Part shown: positions 41,762 through 50,205 of the stretch, piece after piece | Layout: each line of letters begins with the position of its first letter | Numbering within the stretch: position 1 is the first letter of the stretch | DNA from: Viridibacterium sediminicola | GTDB taxonomy: Bacteria; Pseudomonadota; Gammaproteobacteria; Burkholderiales; Rhodocyclaceae | Reading direction: 5' to 3' | Assembly (NCBI RefSeq): GCF_039631295.1 | Contig: NZ_JBDIVE010000002.1 | Coordinates: forward strand, 1 to 64,000 | Length of the DNA: 64,000 nt | Made by a program: the position numbers and the translations under genes | The notes under the pieces: model-generated | Database searches by the model: none | What the model saw: the letters and a program-made list of their open reading frames with translations, nothing else | Told to the model about the DNA's origin: nothing

Positions 41762-44083
41762 TCAGCCCTGCAGCCGCGTCGCCAGCCAGGCCTCGAACTG
41801 CTCGGCCGGCATCGGATGACCGAAGAAATAACCTTGCATCTTCTCGCACCCCATCGCGATCAGTGCGTCGCGCTGTTCGACGGTTTCCACCCCTTCGGCC
41901 ATCAGGCTCATCGAGCGCGCAGCGGCCAGCATGACAACGGTCGCCGCCATGGCGTGATCAGCACGCGAAGAATCGCTCTCGACGCCCAGCTTTTCGACGA
42001 AGGAGCGGTCAATCTTCAGCTGATCCGCCGGCAAGCGTGCGATCTGGCTCAGCGACGAAAAACCGGTGCCGAAGTCATCGATCGCGAAATGCACGCCCGC
42101 ACGGCGCAGCTCCTCGATCTGGCCCATCACCTGGGCGTGATCTTCGAGAGCAATCGATTCGGTGATCTCCAGCACGACCGCCGAAGGCGCCACGGCATGG
42201 TGCTCGATCAGGCGCAGCACGCGGCGCGCAAAGTCCTCGTTGCGGAACTGCACCGAGGAAACATTGACGCTCATGCTCAGCGCCAGACCCTGTGCCTGCC
42301 ATCGGGCCAGCCGCGCCAGCGCTGCGTCGAGCACCCACAAACCCAGCTCGTTGATCAGGCCGGTGCGCTCAGCCAGCGGAATGAATTCGTTCGGCGGCAC
42401 CAGGCGCGCGGCATCGTTGCGCCAGCGCAGCAGCGCCTCGACGCCGACCAGCTCGCCGTCACGCGCATTGATTTGCGGTTGATAGACCAGACTGAGCCCG
42501 CGCTTGAAATCGATTGCCGCACGCAAGCCGTGCAGCATCGACACCCGCGTCTGCACATCGTCGGACATCGCGCGCACGAAATGGCTATGCCCGCTGCCGC
42601 CCGAATTGCGCACCTGATTGACTGCCAGATTGGCGCTGCGCAGCAGTTCCACCGCACCGCCATGACTCTCCGCAACCTGGGCCAGACCGACGCGCAAGCT
42701 CACCGAGAGCACATGACCCTGCACGTAGAAAGGCGCGTCGAAGGCGCGCCGGATGCTCAGCGGATCGATGTACTGGGTCGGCCCGAACAGCGCGAACACA
42801 TCGCCGGCGATGCGCGCGCACAGCACATGCGCGCCGGCCACGGCGCATAACCGCCGCGCCACGGCGCTGAGCAGGCTGTCACCGCAGCGGTGACCGAGCG
42901 CATCGTTGATGTCGGAGAAGCGCACCACATCGACAATCGCCATGCAGCGCGGAATGTCGGCATGCGAGAACAGATCGTGATCGACATCGGCCAGGAAGCG
43001 CGCGCGATTGGGCAGGCGCGTCAGCGCGTCGAAGGAAGCGTGAAAATCGAGCTGCTCGAAGAGCATCACATTGCCGAAGGCCACGGCGATATTCGCCGCC
43101 ATCAACTCCAGCAGGCGGCGCGTCAGCTCGTCGAGTACATTGCCGGTGTGGAATACCGCCACCGCCGCTCGGCGCTCGTTGCCCAGCCACAGATAGGCGC
43201 AGCTCTGGTCGAACAGGCTGCAGCGCTCCAGCGCGCAACGCTCGATCATGCCGCGCAGTTGCGGCTCGCAGAGCTGGGCCACGGCGCTGCCACGGCAGTG
43301 CTCGTAGCGACCGCTGGCGTCCAGCACGCGCAGCGGCGCCTCGCCCTCAACCGTGACCTCGGTCGCGCAGAACGCGCCGTCGTTCTCGCATTCGAGCACC
43401 AGCGCGAGCTGGCGCAGCAACTCGGCGCCAAAGGCCTGCGGCGCCCGCACACTGGCCATGCGCTGACCCGCTTGCACGACGCGCGCCATGCCACGGCTGA
43501 TCTGCGCATTGCCTTCGAGCTGCGCGTAGGCGCGGATCGCCGCCGTCAGCGCAGTCAGCAAGCGCGCCTGGGTCAGTTCGGACTTGGTCCGGTAATCATT
43601 GATGTCGCTCTGGCGAATCACATCCAGCTCGGGCGCGTAACCGGGCTGGCCGGTGCGCAGGATGATGCGCAGATTGTGCAGGCCCAGCTCCTGACGGATG
43701 CAGCTGACCAGACGCAGGCCGGCATCCGGCGCTTCCATCACCACGTCAATCAGGGCCACCGCAATACCGTGCTCCTGACGCAGCATGGCCTCGGCTTCAC
43801 GGCCACTACTGGCGTGCAGCAATTCGATTTCGATGCCATCGATTTCCGCGCCGCGCAGCGCAAAGGCGGTGGCGGTGTGGACTTCAGGATCATCATCAAC
43901 GACCAGCACACGCCAGCGCCGTACAGCGCTCAGCGCGGACGCAGCCTCTTCGTCTGCTTCCGCCTGCTCGTCGGCGAACACCAGTTCATCGTCGCCCGGA
44001 TCAGCATCGGACGTGGCGAAAGATGAGCTCAACTGGCTCAGTACCGATTCGACACGCGCCGGCTGCAAGACGCCTGAGCTCAT
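41762..44083 (-). CDS. Response regulator with DUF3369, degenerate GGDEF and EAL (c-di-GMP phosphodiesterase)
   Basis: 773 residues from ATG 44083 (ribosome-binding GAGAGAAG). An acidic N-terminal tail is followed by a receiver domain (about 55-175; VVDDDPEVHTAT, phospho-acceptor in LIDVVME, Lys in YRTKSE) and DUF3369 (about 175-335). The GGDEF domain has AGDVF in place of GGDEF near residue 428, so it cannot be a cyclase. The EAL domain (about 525-765) keeps EALLRW, NVSSVQF, EITES, IDDFGTG, LKIDRSFV and AEGVET, so c-di-GMP hydrolysis is predicted. The cognate histidine kinase is not nearby. Could tune the c-di-GMP pool read by MshE, but no direct link is shown. Confidence 0.88.
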   Translation of the reverse strand: MSSGVLQPARVESVLSQLSSSFATSDADPGDDELVFADEQAEADEEAASALSAVRRWRVLVVDDDPEVHTATAFALRGAEIDGIEIELLHASSGREAEAMLRQEHGIAVALIDVVMEAPDAGLRLVSCIRQELGLHNLRIILRTGQPGYAPELDVIRQSDINDYRTKSELTQARLLTALTAAIRAYAQLEGNAQISRGMARVVQAGQRMASVRAPQAFGAELLRQLALVLECENDGAFCATEVTVEGEAPLRVLDASGRYEHCRGSAVAQLCEPQLRGMIERCALERCSLFDQSCAYLWLGNERRAAVAVFHTGNVLDELTRRLLELMAANIAVAFGNVMLFEQLDFHASFDALTRLPNRARFLADVDHDLFSHADIPRCMAIVDVVRFSDINDALGHRCGDSLLSAVARRLCAVAGAHVLCARIAGDVFALFGPTQYIDPLSIRRAFDAPFYVQGHVLSVSLRVGLAQVAESHGGAVELLRSANLAVNQVRNSGGSGHSHFVRAMSDDVQTRVSMLHGLRAAIDFKRGLSLVYQPQINARDGELVGVEALLRWRNDAARLVPPNEFIPLAERTGLINELGLWVLDAALARLARWQAQGLALSMSVNVSSVQFRNEDFARRVLRLIEHHAVAPSAVVLEITESIALEDHAQVMGQIEELRRAGVHFAIDDFGTGFSSLSQIARLPADQLKIDRSFVEKLGVESDSSRADHAMAATVVMLAAARSMSLMAEGVETVEQRDALIAMGCEKMQGYFFGHPMPAEQFEAWLATRLQG

Positions 44084-44268
44084 CAATTCTTCTCTCCCGC
44101 ACACGGATGGCGTCGCTCATTCATACGCTGCATCGGCCTCCCCGCAAACCAAGGCAGCGCAACTTAGAGCTGTTCACGGTCGCAGCACACTGAAACTGAA
44201 GCCGCAGCACACATCTATCGGCGCGAAAATTGTGAACAGTGTGTGGTAATGCACACGCCGCCATGAAT

Positions 44269-44577
44269 TCACACGCCTGCACTGGACGCCGCCGCTTGAT
44301 CACAGAAGCGTGCAAGACGCACATCCAGCTCACTCAAACCATTCAGTGAATGCGTCGCCAGAATAATGTGTACACGGTTGTAGACGTTTGACCACTCAGG
44401 ATGGTGATCAAGCCGCTCAGCCATCAGGGCGACACGGCTCATGAAGGCAAAAGCGACATTGAAGTCGGTGAAGCGGAATTCACGCTGCAGCGCCTCACGC
44501 CCTTCGACCAGCCGCCATTGCGGCAGCTGTCGCAACACCTGCTCGATTTCCTCGACAGTGAGTCTTGATGCATTCAT
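44269..44577 (-). CDS. phhB: Pterin-4-alpha-carbinolamine dehydratase
   Basis: 102 residues. ATG 44577 matches the family length; the longer reading frame upstream is not supported. Hallmark HHPEWSNVYNRVHIILATH (about 61-79) carries the catalytic histidines. It dehydrates 4a-hydroxytetrahydrobiopterin for phenylalanine hydroxylase recycling and has also been linked to molybdopterin and other pterin pathways. No phenylalanine hydroxylase gene is adjacent. Confidence 0.9.
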   Translation of the reverse strand: MNASRLTVEEIEQVLRQLPQWRLVEGREALQREFRFTDFNVAFAFMSRVALMAERLDHHPEWSNVYNRVHIILATHSLNGLSELDVRLARFCDQAAASSAGV

Positions 44578-45144
44578 GCCCGCCACGCCCCGAAACTCGC
44601 CCATCTGTCTCGCCAGGCTCCGGCCTGCCGAGCAGTGGCGCCGAAAAAGCGTGACATAGTTCAAAGAAATGCACGAAAAAGCCCCAAGCCTTTGGTGCAA
44701 CGCAAAAACATTCTAGCAGTGGATTTGCCCGCCCGCCTGCTATCAGGCAATCACCAAACGAGATTGCGCCACGGCTTAGCCGTATGCCTGCGAAAGCAGA
44801 CCAGCTCAGGGGCTCACGGCAACGAGCGTTTCAAACACCTTGCCACATCACGCTGCGCGCGCGCGGCCCCCACCGTCCGGAGAGCGCCCAGAGCATCAAG
44901 AGCTTTTCGTGAATAAATCGAATTTGTTATTTTTTACATGCACTTGCAGCATTAAATCTGAGTAAATCCGCCTTGACGTTTGAATAATTCATAACCACAC
45001 TCCGGCCACACATCGCGGATCCACTACCGCTTGATAGGCAAAACCGGAGCAGCGGCAAACCGCCACAAAGCACAATCCAGGGTGTGTTGCAGCAGAAGAT
45101 GTTCCAAGATTCAGCAGCATAAAACCTAAAATCAGGAGACAACT
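44578..45144. other. 567-bp intergenic region without a convincing gene
   Basis: AT content rises towards the pectate lyase start (44910-44990), consistent with its promoter; TTGACG at 44973 is a possible -35 without a convincing -10. Three tiny hairpins occur at 44735-44748, 44771-44783 and 44788-44799 (the last with a GAAA loop). AGGAG at 45134 is the ribosome-binding site of the lyase. Short ORFs here have no protein-like features. Confidence 0.5.
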
Positions 45145-45843
45145 ATGCAATCGAAGCTTCTTCTCGGCCTGTTCCTTGCCGCCGTTCTGACCAATGCCAA
45201 TGCCACCTCGACCATCTCCGGCACCTTCGACGGTGGCGGCAAGACCTATGGCACCTCCTGCTCGGGCGACGGCGAAAGCCAGGATCCGGTGTTCACGCTG
45301 AAAAACGGCGCCACGCTGAAGAATGTCGTGATCAAGGCCGGTGCCGCTGCGGACGGCGTGCACTGCGTCGGCAACTGCACGATCAGCAATGTGAAGTGGC
45401 CTGACGTCTGTGAAGACGCCGCCACCCTGGAAGCCGGCGCAGGCGCCAGCACCATGACGATTACCGGCGGCTCGGCAACCGGCGCGAATGACAAGGTGTT
45501 CCAGCACAATGCGATCAAGGGCACGATCTCGATCAGCGGCTTCACTGGCGGCACGATGGGCAAGCTGGTACGCACCTGTGGCGACTGCTCCAGCAATGGC
45601 GGCCCGCGTTACATCAAGATCAGCGACACCACCCTCAACAACAAGCCGAGTTCCAGCGTTGTCGGTATCAACAGCAACTATGGCGACAAGGCCACCATCC
45701 GCACCCTGACCGTGCCGAAGGGTACCAAGGTGTGCGTGACCTACAAGGGTGTCGTCAAGGGCAACGGTTCGGCCAGCTCCATCGGCGAAAAGTGGAACGA
45801 CGCCAACTGCGACGTCAAGACCTCGGACGTGACCTACAAGTAA
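45145..45843 (+). CDS. Secreted pectate lyase, polysaccharide lyase family 3
   Basis: 232 residues. Sec signal peptide ending ANA at residue 20 (LLLGLFLAAVLTNANA). The mature protein is a single PL3 beta-helix: FDGGGKTYG, CSGDGESQDPVFTLKNGATL, GVHCVGNCTISNVKWPDVC, VFQHNAIKGTISISGF, LVRTCGDCSSN and VGINSNYGDKATI are diagnostic. Eight mature cysteines suggest disulfides. It cleaves de-esterified pectin by beta-elimination with calcium. No other plant-polymer genes are near and it has its own terminator, so it may be a horizontally acquired single gene, although base composition is not obviously foreign. Confidence 0.93.
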   Translation: MQSKLLLGLFLAAVLTNANATSTISGTFDGGGKTYGTSCSGDGESQDPVFTLKNGATLKNVVIKAGAAADGVHCVGNCTISNVKWPDVCEDAATLEAGAGASTMTITGGSATGANDKVFQHNAIKGTISISGFTGGTMGKLVRTCGDCSSNGGPRYIKISDTTLNNKPSSSVVGINSNYGDKATIRTLTVPKGTKVCVTYKGVVKGNGSASSIGEKWNDANCDVKTSDVTYK

Positions 45844-45866
45844 GTCTCGGGCAGTCCTGCCGTACC

Positions 45867-45900
45867 AAGCCCCTTGCTCCCGCGAGCAAGGGGCTTTTTT
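45867..45900 (+). terminator. Rho-independent terminator after the pectate lyase
   Basis: AAGCCCCTTGCTC, loop CCGC, GAGCAAGGGGCTT followed by TTTT: a perfect 13-bp stem 23 nt after the stop codon. Confidence 0.92.
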
Positions 45901-45982
45901 GCTGTCGCGCAGCCTGTGCTCTCTGCCCGGCCGCCGCATTTGTTATGTTCACGCCTCTGCCCTCTTTTCGAACGTCCAACGA

Positions 45983-48397
45983 ATGAGCAAGCGCAGTCCT
46001 TATCCGGCCCGCCCGGCCACGCGCCCCGACCCGCTGGCGGGCTTCCTCAACAAGGCGCTGCAACTGCACCAGCAAGGCCAGCTGGCTGAAGCCGAACAGC
46101 TCTACAGCTACATCCTCGGCAAGCAGGCCGGGCACTTCGATGCGCTGCACATGCTGGGCGTGGCGCGCCTGCAAAGACAGCAGACCGCCAGCGGTGTTGA
46201 ACTGATCGAAGCGGCGCTGCGCATCCGGCCCCAGGCGGCCGATGCCTGGAACAATCTGGGCAATGGCCAGCTCCAGCTCGGCCAACAGGCCGCAGCGCTG
46301 GCAAGTTTCGAGCAGGCCATCGCCCTCGCGCCGACCGACGCCAATGCCCACTACAACCGTGGTCTGGCCTTCGCCGGCCTCGGCGAACACGCAGCGGCGC
46401 TGGCGGCCTTTGACGCCGCCCTCGCCCAGCAGCCGCGCCATGCCGAAGCCCACAACGCGCGTGGCAATGCGCTGCGCAAGCTGCAACGCTTCAACGAGGC
46501 GCAGCAAGCCTATGCGGCCGCCTTGGCACTGCGCCCCAGGTTCGCCGATGCGCTGAACAATCTCGGTCTGCTGCGTGCGGCACAAGGGGACTACACGACC
46601 GCGCTGACGCATTACGCAGAAGCGCTGGCGCTGCGTAGCAGCTATCCCGAAGCACTCAATAACCGTGGCAATGCCTTGCGCGAACTCGGCCAGCACGCTG
46701 CCGCGCTGGAGAGCTTCACCCAGGCGCTGGCCCTGCGCCCGCACTACCCGGAAGCGCTCAATAATCGCGGCAATACCCAGCTGGCGATGCAGCAGGCCGA
46801 GGCCGCACTGGCCGATTTCGACGCTGCCCTGGCACAGCGCGAGGACTACGCCGACGCCCTCAACAACAAGGGCCTGGCGCTCGCCGCACTGAGCCGCTGG
46901 GAGGCTGCGCTCGCCTGTTACGAACAAGCCCTGCAGCACAAAGCCGATTACCCCGAAGCACTCAACAACCGTGGCAATGCGCTCAGCGCGCTGGGCCGCC
47001 ACCTCGACGCCATCGACAGTTTCGACCGCGCCTACCAGCTGCGTGCCGACTACATCGATGCCCTCAACAATGCCGCCAGCACCCTGCTCGATCTGCGCCG
47101 CCCGACAGAGGCCATCGCGCTGATCGAGCAAGTGCTGGCCAAAGCGCCGGCGCACCAGGCCGCACAGAGCAATCTGGCCCTCGCCCGCTGCCAGCAGGCA
47201 CGTTTTGCCGAGGCGCTGGAAATCTATGATCGCTTGCTCGCCGAGACGCCCGATGATCACGAGTTGCTCTGCGCGCGCGGCACCCCGCTGGCCGCCCTGC
47301 ACCGCTACGACGAAGCCTTCGACAGCTACCAGCGCGCGCTCGCCCTGCGGCCGGACTACGCCAGCGCACACAATAATCTGGGCGTCACCTGCACCCTGCT
47401 GGGACGCCATGATCAAGCCCTGCAGCACTACCAGCAGGCGCTCGCCGTGGCGCCCGAGCATGCCGGTGCGCAGCTCAATGTCAGCGTCACCGATCTGCTG
47501 CACGGCAATTGGGAAGCCGGCTTTGCGCGCTACGCATGGCGCTGGCGCCATCGCAATTCCGAAGCGCCGCTGCAACTGCCCTGTCCGCAATGGACCGGCG
47601 CGGAAGCGCTGCAAGGCCGGCGCATCATCCTGTGGTCCGAACAGGGCTTGGGCGATACGCTCCTGAGTAGCCGCTTTGTCGCCGATGTCGCGGCGCGCGG
47701 CGCCGAGGTGATCCTCGCCGTGCAGGCGCCCCTGGTCAGCCTGCTGCGCTCGCAGGCGGGCGCCGCCGAGGTGCTGGCGCGCGATGACCGCCTGCCCGTG
47801 GCGGACTTCCACTGCCCGCTGATGAGCTTGCCGGCAGCGCTGGGCGTCCGCCTGGAGAGCTTGCCACGCATCGACGCGCACCTCGCCGCACCGGCTGAGC
47901 GCCAGCACTACTGGCAACAGCAGCTTGGCGGCCGTGCCGGTCTGAAAGTCGGGCTCTGCGTCTCCGGCAATGCCAAGCAGGCCAATAACCACAACCGTTC
48001 GATGCCGCTGGCGCAGCTGGCCGCGCTGCTGGACTGCCCGGCGGACTTCTACCTGATCCAGAAAGATCTGCCCGCCAGCGACGAAGCCTGGCTGGCCGCG
48101 CATCCGCAAATCCACGACCTGCGCGCGCACTTGCATGACTTTGCCGAGACGGCGGCGATCATGCAGGCGCTGGACCTGGTGATCAGCGTCGACACCTCGG
48201 TCGCCCATCTGGCTGGCGCGCTGGGCCGACCAGTGTGGATCATGCTCTCCTACGCCGCCGACTGGCGTTACCTGCTCGATCGCCGCGACAGCCCGTGGTT
48301 TCCCAGCGCCCGCCTGTATCGCCAGAGCCGGCCGGGCGACTGGGATACACTCGTCAGCGAACTCGCCAGCGATCTGCACAGCCACGCACAAGCATGA
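45983..48397 (+). CDS. TPR-repeat protein fused to a GT9-like glycosyltransferase domain (copy 1)
   Basis: 804 residues from ATG 45983. The first ~500 residues are about a dozen highly regular tetratricopeptide repeats (consensus ALNNRGNALRELGQHAAALE). After a WEAGFARYAWRWRH linker comes a GT-B fold similar to family 9 glycosyltransferases: ILWSEQGLGDTLLSSRFV (about 550), CVSGNAKQANNHNRSMPL, and the nucleotide-sugar-site-like ISVDTSVAHLAGALGRP (about 735). Architecture suggests protein glycosylation or polysaccharide assembly with TPRs holding the acceptor. No signal peptide, so cytoplasmic. Four-base overlap with copy 2. Confidence 0.82.
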   Translation: MSKRSPYPARPATRPDPLAGFLNKALQLHQQGQLAEAEQLYSYILGKQAGHFDALHMLGVARLQRQQTASGVELIEAALRIRPQAADAWNNLGNGQLQLGQQAAALASFEQAIALAPTDANAHYNRGLAFAGLGEHAAALAAFDAALAQQPRHAEAHNARGNALRKLQRFNEAQQAYAAALALRPRFADALNNLGLLRAAQGDYTTALTHYAEALALRSSYPEALNNRGNALRELGQHAAALESFTQALALRPHYPEALNNRGNTQLAMQQAEAALADFDAALAQREDYADALNNKGLALAALSRWEAALACYEQALQHKADYPEALNNRGNALSALGRHLDAIDSFDRAYQLRADYIDALNNAASTLLDLRRPTEAIALIEQVLAKAPAHQAAQSNLALARCQQARFAEALEIYDRLLAETPDDHELLCARGTPLAALHRYDEAFDSYQRALALRPDYASAHNNLGVTCTLLGRHDQALQHYQQALAVAPEHAGAQLNVSVTDLLHGNWEAGFARYAWRWRHRNSEAPLQLPCPQWTGAEALQGRRIILWSEQGLGDTLLSSRFVADVAARGAEVILAVQAPLVSLLRSQAGAAEVLARDDRLPVADFHCPLMSLPAALGVRLESLPRIDAHLAAPAERQHYWQQQLGGRAGLKVGLCVSGNAKQANNHNRSMPLAQLAALLDCPADFYLIQKDLPASDEAWLAAHPQIHDLRAHLHDFAETAAIMQALDLVISVDTSVAHLAGALGRPVWIMLSYAADWRYLLDRRDSPWFPSARLYRQSRPGDWDTLVSELASDLHSHAQA

Positions 48398-50205
48398 GCA
48401 AGAAAACCCCCACGCCCGCGCGCGGCACTGGCCGCGACCCGGCCGCCGCGCTGTTCGCCCAGGCCATGGCCCTGCATCAGCAAGGCCGTGTCGCCGAGGC
48501 CGAAGCGGCCTATCGCCAGATCCTCGCTGCGCAGCCCGCTCACTTCGACGCCCTGCATTACTGCGGCGTCGCGCAGATGCAGCTGGGCAATACCGAGGCC
48601 GGCGTAGCCTTGATGGAGCACGCTCTGCAGATCCGCGAGAGCGCCGACGCGCTATCGAATCTGGCCAATGGCCTGATGCGCCTGAACCGCCATGCCGATG
48701 CGCTGGCCAAGCTGGATCGCGCCCTCGCCCTGTCCTCACGGCAACCAGCAGCGCACACCAATCGCGGTCTGGCGCTGGCCGCGCTGGGCCGCCATGAAGA
48801 GGCTGCCGCCGCGCATCGCAAGGCGCAGCAGCTGCAGCCGGTATTCCCCGAGGCGCTCAATAATCTGGGCAATGCGCTGCGCGCGCTGGGCCGACATGAG
48901 GAAGCCATCCAGGCCCTCAACCGCGCACTGGCGCAACGCCCCAATTACCCGGAAGCCTTCAACAATCGCGGGCTGGCCGAGGCCGCCAAGGGCGAGCATG
49001 CGGCGGCGCTGCAGAGTTATGCGCTGGCCCTCAAAGCGCGCCCGCATTACGCCGAGGCACACAACAACCGCGGCAATGCGCTGTCCTTGCTATGCCGTTT
49101 CGATGAGGCCCTGGCAGCCTACGACACGGCGCTGAGTCTCAAGCCCGATTACGCCCAGGCGCGCTACAACCGTGGCAATACCCTGGGCGCGCAAAACCTG
49201 CACCGGCCAGCGCTGGAGGAATACGCACAGGCCATCGCGCTGCAGCCCGAGCATGTCGATGCGCAGTGGAACAAGGGTCTGTCCCTGCTGGTACTGGGCG
49301 ATCTGGCCGCCGGCTTCGCGCAATACGACTGGCGCTGGCGCCTCAAGGGTGCCGAACTGCCACGACAATTCGCCTGCCCGGCCTGGGACGGCCACACCAG
49401 CCTGGCCGGCAAACGCATCGTGCTGTGGGCCGAACAAGGCCTCGGCGACACCCTGCAGTTTGTGCGCTACGCCAGCCTGCTTGCGGCGCAAGGCGCCGAG
49501 CTGGTCCTTGCCGTGCAGCCCGCGCTACGCAGCCTGCTCACGCGCCTGAACGGAGTCAGCGCCGTGCAGGCACTGGGCGAGGACGTGCAGGCGGATCTGC
49601 ACTGCGCGCTGCTGCAGCTGCCGGCCTTGCTCGGCACCACGCTGGCCAGCATTCCAGCCGAGGTACCTTATCTGCACGCCGATGCCGCAGCCTTGCAGCG
49701 CTGGCAGCCGCGCATCGCAGCGGCAGCCGCTGGCCGCTTGCGCGTGGCGCTGTGCTGCTCGGGCAATGCCAAGCTGGCCAATGACCACAATCGCTCGATC
49801 CCGCTCGCAATGTTTCGCCCGCTGATCGAGGCGCTGCAAGATCAGGCCTGTTTCTTCCTGATGCAGAAGGAATGCCGCGCACAGGATGAGGCGAGCCTTG
49901 CCAGCCTGCCGCAGCTCATCGATCTGCGCGCCGAGCTCGGCGACTTCGAGGACACCGCCGCCGCGCTGAGCCACTGCGATGTGCTGATCAGCGTCGACAC
50001 CTCGGTCGCCCATCTGGCCGGCGCGCTGGGCAAGCCGCTGTGGCTGCTGCTGCCCTTCGCGCCGGACTGGCGCTGGCTGCTTGAACGCAGCGACAGCCCC
50101 TGGTACCCGAGTGCGCGGCTGTTCCGCCAGCAGCGCATCGGTGACTGGCCCGCGGTGATCGCGCGTCTCGGCCCAGCGCTGCAGCAGTGGCCAGCTACTG
50201 TTTAA
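48394..50205 (+). CDS. TPR-repeat protein fused to a GT9-like glycosyltransferase domain (copy 2)
   Basis: 603 residues. Same architecture as the preceding gene with fewer repeats: TPRs to about residue 310, then the WEQ-like linker YDWRWRLKG and a GT-B domain with VLWAEQGLGDTLQFVRY, CCSGNAKLANDHNRSIPL and ISVDTSVAHLAGALGKP. The shared tail (DSPWYPSARLFRQ versus DSPWFPSARLYRQ) shows tandem duplication followed by divergence and repeat-number change. ATG overlaps the upstream TGA. The 3' end overlaps the convergent BNR gene by 11 bp. Confidence 0.82.
   Translation: MSKKTPTPARGTGRDPAAALFAQAMALHQQGRVAEAEAAYRQILAAQPAHFDALHYCGVAQMQLGNTEAGVALMEHALQIRESADALSNLANGLMRLNRHADALAKLDRALALSSRQPAAHTNRGLALAALGRHEEAAAAHRKAQQLQPVFPEALNNLGNALRALGRHEEAIQALNRALAQRPNYPEAFNNRGLAEAAKGEHAAALQSYALALKARPHYAEAHNNRGNALSLLCRFDEALAAYDTALSLKPDYAQARYNRGNTLGAQNLHRPALEEYAQAIALQPEHVDAQWNKGLSLLVLGDLAAGFAQYDWRWRLKGAELPRQFACPAWDGHTSLAGKRIVLWAEQGLGDTLQFVRYASLLAAQGAELVLAVQPALRSLLTRLNGVSAVQALGEDVQADLHCALLQLPALLGTTLASIPAEVPYLHADAAALQRWQPRIAAAAAGRLRVALCCSGNAKLANDHNRSIPLAMFRPLIEALQDQACFFLMQKECRAQDEASLASLPQLIDLRAELGDFEDTAAALSHCDVLISVDTSVAHLAGALGKPLWLLLPFAPDWRWLLERSDSPWYPSARLFRQQRIGDWPAVIARLGPALQQWPATV

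Noticed and set aside
44635..44916. 93-codon plus-strand ORF in the gap before the pectate lyase
   Set aside because: Arg/Ala-rich, no start signals, overlaps the phhB promoter side; no domain.
45035..45075. Resemblance to a GEMM-I c-di-GMP riboswitch (GGCAAAACC ... CCACAAAGC) before the pectate lyase
   Set aside because: The second core block should read close to GACGCAAAGCC, and the second stem is not recognisable; mismatches fall on invariant bases.
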